From contig NZ_RJLM01000002.1 of NCBI RefSeq assembly GCF_004104355.1, positions 611,385-675,384 of the forward strand: a DNA stretch of 64,000 nucleotides. The letters are read 5' to 3'. The notes under the pieces were generated by a model. The model worked only from the letters and a program-made list of their open reading frames with translations, was not told where the DNA came from and did not search any database. The translations under genes were made by a program, and so were the position numbers. Below are positions 26,503 to 35,638 of the stretch, in pieces. The stretch comes from Photobacterium chitinilyticum (lineage in GTDB: Bacteria; Pseudomonadota; Gammaproteobacteria; Enterobacterales; Vibrionaceae). Position 1 is the first letter of the stretch, and each line of letters begins with the position of its first letter.

Positions 26503-27351
26503 TTAATGACCTCCGTTACGATATGCCGGAGTTTTACACAGCCGATCTAAAATAATCGCGACTAAAACAATTGCCAGCCCTGCTTCGAACCCCTGAGCAA
26601 TATTCACGGTATTAAGTGCACGGATAACTGGCTTGCCAAGGCCGTCAGCTCCAACGAGAGCAGCAATCACCACCATAGAAAGTGACAACATAATGCATTG
26701 AGTAATGCCCGCCATGATGTTTGGCATTGCCGCCGGAAGTTCAACTTTAAACAGTAATTTCATTCGATTGGCACCGAATGCTTTTCCTGCTTCCACTAAT
26801 TCTTCTGGAACACCGATAATTCCCAGATAAGTTAAACGAATTGGAGCAGCAATGGCAAAAATAATGGTGGATATCAGGCCGGGAACAACCCCTAAACCAA
26901 ATAAAACCAGCGTTGGAATTAAATAGACAAAGGTTGGAATAGTTTGCATCAAATCCAGTATTGGTCGCAAAATGGCGTAACACCAGGGACGGTGAGCTGC
27001 CATGACACCAATCGGAACACCAACCAGAACGGAAAAGAGTGTCGCGGTTAACACTAAAACAAAAGTTTCCAGCATCTCATGCCAGTATCCCAGATTCAGG
27101 ATCAACAAAAATGCAGCGACGACAAATACCATTAAAGATAAATTGCGGTGAAGAAACCAGGTAAATAGCGCGACAAGGGCGATCAGCCCCATGGGAGGGA
27201 ACCACTTAACGCCATCTACGAAGAACATAATTAATGATTCAAGACCATAGGATAAAGAATCGAAAAATCCTGCCGCATTGTAAGTGAGCCAATCCACGAA
27301 GTCAGCCATCCAACTGCCGACAGGAATTTTATGCTCAATGATAAAGTTCAC
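26503..27351 (-). CDS. choW: Choline ABC transporter permease
   Basis: The 282-residue inner-membrane protein has about six to seven helices and the ProW/ChoW pattern (VDGVKWFPPMGLIALVALFT). The permease coupling loop is GVPEELVEAGKAFGANRMKL. It lies between choX (158-base gap, with a small hairpin around ATAAC/GTTAT) and choV (two-base gap). Confidence 0.92.
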   Translation of the reverse strand: MNFIIEHKIPVGSWMADFVDWLTYNAAGFFDSLSYGLESLIMFFVDGVKWFPPMGLIALVALFTWFLHRNLSLMVFVVAAFLLILNLGYWHEMLETFVLVLTATLFSVLVGVPIGVMAAHRPWCYAILRPILDLMQTIPTFVYLIPTLVLFGLGVVPGLISTIIFAIAAPIRLTYLGIIGVPEELVEAGKAFGANRMKLLFKVELPAAMPNIMAGITQCIMLSLSMVVIAALVGADGLGKPVIRALNTVNIAQGFEAGLAIVLVAIILDRLCKTPAYRNGGH

Positions 27352-27509
27352 TTTTACTCCTTGTTTATTTATAAAGATTCATTGTGATCACTGTAATATC
27401 AGTCTGAATTACAACTAACATAGTCTAATAACAAATTTCATAACGTAGTTATGAGTTATTTAAATTAGCAAAAATGATCCAACAATTATGTAGATTGGTA
27501 TAACGATAG

Positions 27510-28466
27510 TTATATTTGTAAATAATGCCTCAACGATATTTTTGCATTACTGCCATTACGAGCCGAAACTTGCTTTAACCATTTATTCAATACTTCGGGG
27601 TTTTCTTTTAACCAATTATTCGCCGCGTCGGAAGGTTTTGCGTTTTCATTTAAAATGGCATTCATCAGCTCATTTTCCATTGGCAGGCTAAATGAGAGGT
27701 TCTTTAATAGCTGACCGATATTAGGGCAGGTTTCTAAATAGTTTTTACGTACGTTGGTATAAACACTGGCACCACCGTAGTTAGGACCAAAGTAATCGTC
27801 GCCACCATCTAGATACGCGATGTCGAAATTATTATTCATCGGGTGAGGAGCCCAGCCGAGAAACACGACCCACTGCTGACGGTCAATAGCGCGCTTAACC
27901 TGAGACACCATACCGGCCTCACTAGACTCAACCAGACGGAACTTTTCCAGATCAAATGCATTGTCATCGATCATCGACTGAATAAGTCGGTTGCCGTCAT
28001 TCCCCGCTTCTATGCCATAGATCCGTCCGCGGAATTTACTTTTAAACTTAACGAGATCAGCAAAGCTACGCACACCCGCATCAAATACGTACTGAGGAAC
28101 CGCAAGTGTATATTTCGCTCCTTGCAAGTTTGCACGAACCGTTTCAACCGTGCCTGCTTCATGATAATTGGCAATGTCACCTTCCATGGTAGGCATCCAG
28201 TTACCGAGAAAAACATCGATATCTTTGTTAGCCATGGAAGAATAAGTCACAGGTACAGAAAGCAGCTGCGTTGATGTTTCGTAACCAAGCCCTTTAAGTA
28301 CTTCGCTGGTGATGGCGGTTGTCGCGGTAATATCTGTCCAACCTACGTCAGAGAAGCGAACCACTTCACACTGAGAATCTGACGCAAAGGCTGGCATCGT
28401 ATTCAGGCTCACTATTAGCCCTGCTGCGCCAATGAGAGGCGATTTATATTTCAATAATGTTTTCAT
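27510..28466 (-). CDS. choX: Choline-binding periplasmic protein
   Basis: The 318-residue protein has a signal peptide ending near NTMPAFA. The mature start has the ChoX/ProX pattern VVRFSDVGWTDITATTAITS and FLGNWMPTME, which contributes aromatic residues that bind the quaternary ammonium group. It is the first transporter gene after betI (24-base gap), so regulator and transporter form one operon. Confidence 0.92.
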   Translation of the reverse strand: MKTLLKYKSPLIGAAGLIVSLNTMPAFASDSQCEVVRFSDVGWTDITATTAITSEVLKGLGYETSTQLLSVPVTYSSMANKDIDVFLGNWMPTMEGDIANYHEAGTVETVRANLQGAKYTLAVPQYVFDAGVRSFADLVKFKSKFRGRIYGIEAGNDGNRLIQSMIDDNAFDLEKFRLVESSEAGMVSQVKRAIDRQQWVVFLGWAPHPMNNNFDIAYLDGGDDYFGPNYGGASVYTNVRKNYLETCPNIGQLLKNLSFSLPMENELMNAILNENAKPSDAANNWLKENPEVLNKWLKQVSARNGSNAKISLRHYLQI

Positions 28467-28490
28467 AATGATGCTCTGATAATTGATAGG

Positions 28491-29090
28491 TTACTGCCGT
28501 GGAAGGTAGGGTGACAGCTGCTTGTCCAGATAATCGGAAATGATGAGCTTGGCTTTCTCCGCGCAGATACCTTCCGGGTGTAGAGCACCGCGAAGCCAGA
28601 TGCCATCGATTAGCGCGGCAATACCCTGCGCCACAAACGCAGCTTGCTCTGCTGGCAGTACCTGCTTAAGTTCATAGCGTAGGTGAGACAACAGACGCTG
28701 CTCGTTAATCTGCTGCAGGCGGTGCAGCTGCGAGTCGTGCATTGCATGGGCCCAGAAAGCTAACCAGGTTTTAACGACCTTGCTTTCCATCTGATAATCG
28801 TCAAAGTTCCCCGCGACGATGGCCTGGATACGCCCGGCAATATCTCGCTTATCCACTTGCTGTAATCGTGTTTTCACCGAGACAGATAGCTGCCGGAGAA
28901 CGGCACGCATGGTTTCTTCCATAAGCCCGTGCTTGCCGCCAAAATAGTGGTTAATAATCCCAGGTGACACACCCGCTTTTCGGCTGATTAACGCAACGCT
29001 CGCATTTGACAAGCCAACATCATTTACAACAGCCATCGTTGCATCAATCAGCTGCGGACGTCGAATTTCCGGCATCCCTAACTTCGGCAT
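28491..29090 (-). CDS. betI: Choline-responsive repressor BetI
   Basis: The 199-residue TetR-family protein starts [18 protein letters not shown] and has the BetI helix-turn-helix ([20 protein letters not shown]) plus a conserved C-terminal domain ending in [14 protein letters not shown]. BetI represses the glycine betaine synthesis and choline uptake genes until choline is present. It is the first gene of the operon with choXWV, and a palindrome just upstream is a likely autoregulatory operator. betB and betA, which usually follow betI, are not here. Confidence 0.92.
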   Translation of the reverse strand: MPKLGMPEIRRPQLIDATMAVVNDVGLSNASVALISRKAGVSPGIINHYFGGKHGLMEETMRAVLRQLSVSVKTRLQQVDKRDIAGRIQAIVAGNFDDYQMESKVVKTWLAFWAHAMHDSQLHRLQQINEQRLLSHLRYELKQVLPAEQAAFVAQGIAALIDGIWLRGALHPEGICAEKAKLIISDYLDKQLSPYLPRQ

Positions 29091-29109
29091 TTAACACTCT
29101 CTTTTTTTT

Positions 29110-29123
29110 ATTGAACGTTCAAT
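29110..29123. promoter_or_regulatory. Putative BetI operator
   Basis: ATTGAACGTTCAAT is a perfect 14-bp palindrome 20 bases upstream of the betI start. Its place and TetR-type symmetry suggest BetI binding. The remaining 29124-29568 gap holds nothing else recognisable except the promoter of the next plus-strand gene. Confidence 0.6.
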
Positions 29124-29568
29124 TAAGAAAAACCTTACACGAAAGACTAGAAACGTTAAAGATAAATCATTAGTGTTGTAATAATGCGCTAGTCGTTGAC
29201 TTGTGCTTAAGTTGTTGTATTTATGGTGAATAAGTTGCTTTTTGGCAGAAGTTAAAAATATTTTTTGTTTAGCGCTCGAAGTATTTTTGAAGGGCGGTAT
29301 GCGCGAGTACACATAACCGCGAAGAGAAGCCCTTGTTGGTCAGGTTCTATCTACTCTTGAATCTAGTTGTATCATCAAGCTAGTACGAAGATCACAAAAT
29401 GGTTCTGTCAGTATGTTAAGAGTATTAAGTTAGTAGTGTTTTACGTTATCATCATCGCGCAATTAACTTTTAGGCAATTAATTTCACTAGTAAAGATGAT
29501 GAATTTAGGATTCCATATTGCTATTGAGGTGATTCAATAAAGCACGTTACATTAGAAGAGATATTGTT

Positions 29569-30117
29569 TTGCTAGAACTAGTTACAGAAGTATTAGGTTG
29601 GACGTCAGTGGCGTTCTACATTTCCATTACTGTGTTTAACAGTATGAAGTTCACCCGTTTTGCTGCGTTCGGCTCTGCTGCGAACGACATCATCTGGTCA
29701 ATTCTCATGGGCTGGTGGCCAAAACTGATCCTCAACCTGTCTGTAGCTGCCATCAATACTTATCGTTACGTGAATGATTTCACCAAGTCAGCGAAAGTGG
29801 TGATTAATACATTGGCAGTGATTATGGCTGCGGCCATTCTTTACATTGTCTATGTTGCCGTAACGGCCTTTATTGCCGAGCCGACATTACCTGTAGCATT
29901 GCAATTTATGGACTTGGGCTTGATTGTCGCAGCACTGTATATGACGTCGTTACGAAAGTACCGTGTATTGATGTTGGTGTCTGGCTTTGTGGGTATGGCT
30001 GCCTATTACGGTAATCCTCAAATGATGATCATCAAAGCATTGGTGATCGGCATTATGTCTTACAAACTGATTGCACCAAGCCAGCAAGAAAAAGATGAGC
30101 TTGTTGTTCAACACTAA
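29569..30117 (+). CDS. YgjV-like inner-membrane protein
   Basis: The 182-residue protein has about five membrane helices (for example VINTLAVIMAAAILYIVYVA) and an early SMKFTRFAAFGSAANDIIW segment. Its size and layout resemble the YgjV family of inner-membrane proteins with no known function; the match is by pattern only. Translation probably starts at TTG (29569), with AGAAGAG upstream. It is a single gene ended by a bidirectional terminator. Confidence 0.55.
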   Translation: MLELVTEVLGWTSVAFYISITVFNSMKFTRFAAFGSAANDIIWSILMGWWPKLILNLSVAAINTYRYVNDFTKSAKVVINTLAVIMAAAILYIVYVAVTAFIAEPTLPVALQFMDLGLIVAALYMTSLRKYRVLMLVSGFVGMAAYYGNPQMMIIKALVIGIMSYKLIAPSQQEKDELVVQH

Positions 30118-30209
30118 TCATTGTCAAAATAGATTAAAAGCCGCATTTGATATTAATTCTGACCAGTTAAGTCAATGAGCAGTTGAATGATCCTGTGGTT
30201 GGTTAAAAA

Positions 30210-30243
30210 TACCCTCAAGCATTCTGTTTGAGGGTATTTTTTA
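30210..30243. terminator. Bidirectional terminator
   Basis: TACCCTCAA and TTGAGGGTA form a 9-bp stem. T-rich tracts follow on both strands, so it can end both the YgjV-like gene (plus) and the AAA ATPase gene (minus). Confidence 0.85.
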
Positions 30244-30251
30244 TGTTGGCT

Positions 30252-31361
30252 CTAAGCTGCCTGGCTCAGGAATAACTTAGCCAGTTCGGCGTCTGCCAAG
30301 ACGCCTTTTAGACTGGTATTGCTTGAATTCATCAAATCTTGCATCAAGCCTAGGCGCAGATCGTTCGGTAATACATCCATCTTGAGAAAAGCTTGGATAT
30401 TGCCCATTTGAGTCTTGTTGACTTTCAGTTTGGACACCTCGAGGTAGTGGTGCAGCCTGGTGCAGAGTGTCGCCAGGATATCAATACGCGGGTTGCTGCT
30501 GCCGACAGTTTTGACGATCTGCGGGCCAATCTCTTTGTCGAATTTTTTGCTGTCTACAATGGCCTGTGGCGATACCAGCTTGCTGAGGTTTTGCTCAACG
30601 AATGCGATAAATGCTGCGCAGGTTGTTTCGTCGAGGCATGACTGGGCCAGCATATTTACTAATGGAAGCTGCTCTTTCAGATCGTCGATTGGTGCAATGC
30701 TCTGGAAAAACTGCACCAGCGATCGGGGAGTGGTTCGCTCGCCGTCGACCAGTTCTGGATAGGTAAGTACAAAGTCGATACCGCGTGGGTCTACGCCGCT
30801 CTTTTCTGCCCACATTGCCCAGGCCTTGGCATTGAACTCCATGGTTACATGCATCATACGGGTCAGCATCGCATCATCCATCGGCGTGACTGAATAGTCA
30901 CCGCCATCCGGGTTGGCGGTCAGCACTATCTGCCAGCCTTCTGGCAGTGCCCAGCTGATCAGCTCATGGTTTTGCAGCAGCTGCATGATGCCTCGCAGGA
31001 TCCGCTCATCAGCACGGTTAACGTCATCGATCAGCAGAATTCCCGGACCCGGTTCGGTCGGGACCCAATGAGGTGCGGCAAAGCGGGTAACTGTTTCGCC
31101 GTTTTCCAGTGTCTCGGTGATTGGCATACCCAGTAAGTCACCCATTTCCTCAAACTGAGCCGGAGCAATCGCGCGCCATTGCATGCCTTGTTCTTTGGCT
31201 ATTTGCTCAACGAGCTGGGTTTTACCGATCCCGTGGCGACCCCAGATGCAGACCGGAACGCTGCGCTTGCCGTCGGCAGGCAGAAGGTGTTTGACAAACT
31301 GGCGAACTTCCGGTGCCTGACAGCTCAGGCCGTAATAAGTGTAATTGTGTTTGTGGCTCAT
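30252..31361 (-). CDS. MoxR-type AAA ATPase
   Basis: The ATPase of about 369 residues has Walker A (WGRHGIGKTQ), Walker B (ILLIDDVNRAD), sensor-1 (VLTANPDGG) and an arginine-finger region (DDAMLTRM). A helical lid and about 140 extra C-terminal residues follow. MoxR ATPases act as chaperones for VWA-domain partners. The gene directly upstream in the operon encodes such a partner. The ATG at 31361 (MSHKHNYTYY) is preferred over TTG at 31382 because it sits 23 bases after the upstream stop. The protein belongs with the divergent LRR/BRCT genes in a candidate four-gene system. Confidence 0.88.
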   Translation of the reverse strand: MSHKHNYTYYGLSCQAPEVRQFVKHLLPADGKRSVPVCIWGRHGIGKTQLVEQIAKEQGMQWRAIAPAQFEEMGDLLGMPITETLENGETVTRFAAPHWVPTEPGPGILLIDDVNRADERILRGIMQLLQNHELISWALPEGWQIVLTANPDGGDYSVTPMDDAMLTRMMHVTMEFNAKAWAMWAEKSGVDPRGIDFVLTYPELVDGERTTPRSLVQFFQSIAPIDDLKEQLPLVNMLAQSCLDETTCAAFIAFVEQNLSKLVSPQAIVDSKKFDKEIGPQIVKTVGSSNPRIDILATLCTRLHHYLEVSKLKVNKTQMGNIQAFLKMDVLPNDLRLGLMQDLMNSSNTSLKGVLADAELAKLFLSQAA

Positions 31362-31384
31362 AAGAACTCGCTTAAGGGTCAAAT

Positions 31385-32620
31385 TCAGGATACAGACATC
31401 GGGATCACGCGGCCGCTGCGGCGTAATTCGTCAAACTTATCTCCAGGCTCAAATTTAGAACTCGGCTCAGATTCAGCGCTGTGCAGCAACCACAGCAGCT
31501 GCATTCGGGGGGAAATTTCCGGAGCTGGTGCGCCTCCGTCAGTGAAGTAAATAATGGCGTCGAATCTGTGCTGATTGGCGTAGGCGATAGGCGCGTTAAA
31601 ATCAGTGCCTCCGCGACCACAAACATTACTAGGAGCAATGCCCTTATACTGGTACGTCTGCTTAATATCGGTATCACATTCCAGCACTGTGATTTCGGCA
31701 CCTGCCCGCCAGATATGGTCAATCTCCTCAAAGAAGATATTGAGTTGTTTGTCATCAACGCTGGCAGAGGTATCCACGGCGACTAACAGGCGCTGGTGTG
31801 GCTGAATTTTTGTCCCCGGTGTCGTCCCGTAACGCTTGGACGGGCGGCGCAGGGTATTTTTTACCGACGTACGACGGCTGCTGTTGGCAAATAGGCGTAA
31901 CAGTCGGCGCCAGTTCACAGTGGCTTTGCGTTTGTCCAGAAGCCGAGTCAATACATGCAGGACCGCAGCAGGCAGGGTGCCTCGTGATTTCGCATCCAGC
32001 TCAATTCGCTGCGCTGCCTGGCTGAGTTTATTCTCCAACTGCTGCTCCAACAGGGAACGTTCTGCTTTCGCCGCATTGGCGAAGACTTGCCAGCCTTCGT
32101 GGCCCGGATTAAATGTTGGCGAAGTATTGTCGTTATTATTATTTCCACTACTGCGGCCGCTATCGCTAACAGAAGACAGCCACTGAGGAGGAAGTTCTTC
32201 GGTGGATTGAATTATTGCCTGATAGTAATAGGCCACCTCGCGGTTGGGCTCGAGCGGAGGCTGTTTGAGCTCTTGGCGCCATTCATTGAGGCCTGAGATC
32301 GTCATTGCCTGATTGGTCAGTTGCTTGGGTTCAAGGTATTGATTGACGACGAGATCGGCGGCCAGATCAAAACGAACTTTATCGGCGTAGCTGCCACGAG
32401 CAAAGATATGTCCGAACACTAAGTGCAGTGCTTCATGCTTTAGTGCGCCTAATTGTTGATGTTCGTTCAATTTTTGCCAGGTTTCATTTTGGCAAATCAG
32501 CTGAAGGTCGCTTTTACCCTGTGGCTTTGACAGAAGTGGTGGTGCATTTTCAGCACTGTTTGTCACTGTCGATTTTTGAAAGCTTCCTAGGTAATGGCCA
32601 TAGAAAGGCTCACGCAACAT
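31385..32620 (-). CDS. DUF2201-type metallopeptidase-like/VWA protein
   Basis: The N-terminal part has a zincin motif HEALH (KHEALHLVFGH, first His about residue 62) followed by FDLAADLVVNQYL. A low-complexity linker (SSGNNNNDNTS) leads to a C-terminal VWA-like domain with a complete metal site: DTSAS, the threonine in RGGTDFN and the aspartate in YFTDGG. This is the DUF2201 architecture, typically paired with a MoxR ATPase, as here. The ATG at 32620 is chosen; a TTG at 32644 would add eight residues. Whether the zincin part is an active protease is not known. Confidence 0.82.
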   Translation of the reverse strand: MLREPFYGHYLGSFQKSTVTNSAENAPPLLSKPQGKSDLQLICQNETWQKLNEHQQLGALKHEALHLVFGHIFARGSYADKVRFDLAADLVVNQYLEPKQLTNQAMTISGLNEWRQELKQPPLEPNREVAYYYQAIIQSTEELPPQWLSSVSDSGRSSGNNNNDNTSPTFNPGHEGWQVFANAAKAERSLLEQQLENKLSQAAQRIELDAKSRGTLPAAVLHVLTRLLDKRKATVNWRRLLRLFANSSRRTSVKNTLRRPSKRYGTTPGTKIQPHQRLLVAVDTSASVDDKQLNIFFEEIDHIWRAGAEITVLECDTDIKQTYQYKGIAPSNVCGRGGTDFNAPIAYANQHRFDAIIYFTDGGAPAPEISPRMQLLWLLHSAESEPSSKFEPGDKFDELRRSGRVIPMSVS

Positions 32621-32756
32621 AAGCTTTACCAGTATGCGTGACAATGTGTGCGTACTAATAGTCCGTACCGCTTAACTGTATGATTTTAATTCAATTATCC
32701 ATATAATGCGGATGTGGTCAATTGGTCCCGACTAATGATTTGTAAGGAGTAGGATA

Positions 32757-35564
32757 TTGAGTCACTTTGAGCTAGATGATTTTAATGCTGAGGAATGCCT
32801 TGAGAAGGTACATGCATCAGTTCTTTCACTTGAGTACGACTGCTGTGATGAACGCCCTTCCTGGGCCGAGTTGGCGAAGGCATTCCCTAATTTAAAAGAA
32901 TTTAGTTTCTCGTATTTTGGCTCAGATTCAAAAAAACGCCGAATTGAGACTGAATTCTTTCGCCGTTTTCCTGATCTCACTAGACTTAAAGTTGATGAGT
33001 TGACTGTTGATTTGACTGGGGTCGAACCTGAACATCTGAATCATTTGACCTCAGTGAATTTTGATAAGTGTATTAATGGCCAGTATCTTTCTGTTTTCGG
33101 AAATCTGCCTGTTCTCGAAACGCTGGAAGTTAAGGTTAGCGGCGGCGATGTTGTATTTAAGACCGGTACAGAATCCGGTTTGAAGAACTTGAAATTACAG
33201 CTGATAAATAATGTCCGTTCGATTGATTGTGATCTAGCGGCATCTTCTCTTGCAAAACTTGAGCTGGGAGAGTCGGGGTATCAGAATGACAATCAAGGGG
33301 CCGTGGATATCAAAGCCCTGAGTCTGCCAGCAACTCTTAACGAGCTAAAACTCGCTTTAACTCATGAGCCAAACCTGCCAGACAATTTGCTGGGAGACAA
33401 TCCCGAATTGGAACTGGTTCATATGACGCTGGGTAATGCGACACTTCCACCCAAGTTACTGGGTGATGTTCAATCTATCGATAAGCTGACGATAGCTCTT
33501 CGTGGTGAAACCCCACCCCTTCCGGAAACGTTGTTTGCGAACCTCAAGCGCGTTGATGATCTGAAGCTGGAGCTGGAATATACCCCGTGTAGCGCCGCTC
33601 TACTGCCTGCTGGGTTGCCGTTGAAAGTGTTTCATTACCGCAATGCTTCCGGTTTGATGACTGATGCCAATGAACTTCGGTTACCGGAACTGGATGAAGC
33701 ATGGCTAGATGGTTTTGATGACGAACAGTTAGCCTGGCTTGAGCACAGCCCTAAAATTACTTACCTGAATATCGCTGGTATTAAGGAGATGCCGGATGAC
33801 TTTCCGTTTCTGCCGGCCTTGGAATATTTCATTTTGCGCAGTTGTCGAGGTCAGTCACTGCCAGCTTCTATTCGTTCAAATCCATTTGTTACGCATTACT
33901 CTCACTGGGGTGTTCAACTGGAGAAACTGGGTGATCTTAGTGCTATGACTGGCTTGAAGAATGTCCGTTTGGTACCAGGTGAACATACTCAGAACAAACT
34001 GCCTGAGCTTGATGATCTTGCATCCGCGCCTGCATTGAAAGAAGTGGAGCTGCGGGTAAGCATGGAGTCTTTCGAGCCTGCATTGCTGAAACTGCCTATT
34101 GCGGCCCAGATTGAATTTTACCCTGAGACGTTGGCGAAAGAGTTCCAAATCCTGCGAACCTCAAGGCTGAGTGAAGATCAGATGCTTGAGCTGCTGACAA
34201 TATTGGCTAACGTCAACAAGCCGGCCCAGTTGCCGACGATGCCTGCGGCATTCCACCTGACGATGATGGAAGCGAAGTACAATCGTTTCAAAGCCCAGCA
34301 TAAATCTTGGCTGCGTGAACAGGCGAAAGTCAGCGAGCTGCAACAGCCGTTTGGTGCCGGAAGTTGCCTGTTTATTGCCGGCCGCAGCGGCATTAAAACA
34401 ACGGAGCTGAAAGTGAAAGCGGCTGAAATCGGCTTCAGAATTAGCAAGAAACTAGATAACAGTGTTACTCACTTACTACTGGGGTCTTGTCCGAAACAGA
34501 CCGCCGATTATGACTTAACTAGCCTGAAGCTTATTGACGATACCGTTTTACAGCAATGCTTTACCACACAGGCACCTAAATTTCTGCAACAGGATCAGGC
34601 TTCTGCTGGTGGTATGACTGACAGCGTGCTGGCTATGTTGGCTTCACCTGATGAAGGCTGCCACAAAGTGGCGGTGGAAATGCTGGCTCAGGGCGGTGTG
34701 ACGGCAGAGATGCATATTCCCCTATTCCTGATCTTGAAAACGACGGCGGATAATGCTTTTCGAAAAGAGATCAAGCACCTGCTGGCGGGGCAGGGAGATG
34801 AGGCCTTTCTGTTGGCGGTGAGTGACCGCATCCTGTTCCACAATGTGCGCGGCCTGGATCAGTATGGTTCGCACAGAGGGCAGTGTGTGATGGTCGATAA
34901 GCTTAAAAAACAGCGCAAAAAGTGGGGCGAGGCGCTTTGTACGGCTTTTGCAAAGGCCTATTATGATCGTTTTGGTGACGGGCTTATGTATGTCCTGATG
35001 CAAAAAGAACAAACCCCAGAACGTTTGGCGATTTTGTCGGAGCTGGTGGAGGACGATTGCCTCAACTGGCGTCGTGGGGCCGGCTTTGATCTCGTGTTGC
35101 AGGATGGTGATGAAAAAGAACGCTTAAAGCTGCACTGGCACCCGAGATACAAAATGAACTATGACGAGTTGCTTGGAGCGGCAAAAACACCGCTGCCTGC
35201 GGAGTTACCACTACGGGAATCGATTCGAAAACTGAACTTGGGCAACTGTCTGCTGAGCACCTTGCCGACGGGGATTGACCACTATCAGCACATTAGCGAA
35301 TTGAGTCTGAGCTTCAACCCGTTGGAGACGTTACCAACTTCTCTGGTTAACTTTACTCAACTGGAGAGCCTGGATCTCTCGTATTGTCACTTCAGAGAAT
35401 TCCCCAAGGTGCTGCTTAAGCTTTCAAACCTCAAGCGTCTGGATCTGCGCCGTGCTTGTCGGGTTGATTATGATTCTGGCTATGACGATCCAAGCTATCG
35501 TAGCTTAACTGTCCCTGATGCTTTTCGTGCTTTGAACCCCGACTGCGAAATCCTGGAAGATTAA
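32757..35564 (+). CDS. LRR/BRCT-domain protein A
   Basis: The 935-residue protein starts at TTG with AAGGAG eight bases upstream. About residues 20-470 are irregular leucine-rich repeats. Residues 533-605 look like a BRCT domain (CLFIAGRSGIKTTELKVKAA, then THLLLGS). A helical middle part (about 620-800) follows, beginning SVLAMLASPDEGCHKVAVEM. Canonical leucine-rich repeats return at about 813-900 (KLNLGNCLLSTLPTGI, LESLDLSYCHF). There is no signal peptide, so it is cytoplasmic. It is divergent from the VWA/MoxR pair, with 136 bases between starts, and followed by its paralog. LRR plus BRCT suggests recognition of proteins, possibly phosphopeptides or DNA ends; the function is unknown. Confidence 0.8.
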   Translation: MSHFELDDFNAEECLEKVHASVLSLEYDCCDERPSWAELAKAFPNLKEFSFSYFGSDSKKRRIETEFFRRFPDLTRLKVDELTVDLTGVEPEHLNHLTSVNFDKCINGQYLSVFGNLPVLETLEVKVSGGDVVFKTGTESGLKNLKLQLINNVRSIDCDLAASSLAKLELGESGYQNDNQGAVDIKALSLPATLNELKLALTHEPNLPDNLLGDNPELELVHMTLGNATLPPKLLGDVQSIDKLTIALRGETPPLPETLFANLKRVDDLKLELEYTPCSAALLPAGLPLKVFHYRNASGLMTDANELRLPELDEAWLDGFDDEQLAWLEHSPKITYLNIAGIKEMPDDFPFLPALEYFILRSCRGQSLPASIRSNPFVTHYSHWGVQLEKLGDLSAMTGLKNVRLVPGEHTQNKLPELDDLASAPALKEVELRVSMESFEPALLKLPIAAQIEFYPETLAKEFQILRTSRLSEDQMLELLTILANVNKPAQLPTMPAAFHLTMMEAKYNRFKAQHKSWLREQAKVSELQQPFGAGSCLFIAGRSGIKTTELKVKAAEIGFRISKKLDNSVTHLLLGSCPKQTADYDLTSLKLIDDTVLQQCFTTQAPKFLQQDQASAGGMTDSVLAMLASPDEGCHKVAVEMLAQGGVTAEMHIPLFLILKTTADNAFRKEIKHLLAGQGDEAFLLAVSDRILFHNVRGLDQYGSHRGQCVMVDKLKKQRKKWGEALCTAFAKAYYDRFGDGLMYVLMQKEQTPERLAILSELVEDDCLNWRRGAGFDLVLQDGDEKERLKLHWHPRYKMNYDELLGAAKTPLPAELPLRESIRKLNLGNCLLSTLPTGIDHYQHISELSLSFNPLETLPTSLVNFTQLESLDLSYCHFREFPKVLLKLSNLKRLDLRRACRVDYDSGYDDPSYRSLTVPDAFRALNPDCEILED

Positions 35565-35638
35565 GGCTCAAATATTATAGCTTTAGACTGCGCTTAAATG
35601 ACGAAAATTTAGAATATACAATAAATAAGGAACAATAC

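Noticed and set aside
27436-27453. CATAACGTAGTTATGA hairpin, similar to one near 59639, as a dispersed repeat
   Set aside because: Only a short palindrome is shared and the flanks differ; chance or a common small hairpin cannot be excluded.
29091-29312. Frame upstream of betI
   Set aside because: It covers the betI operator and promoter region and has no recognisable protein features.
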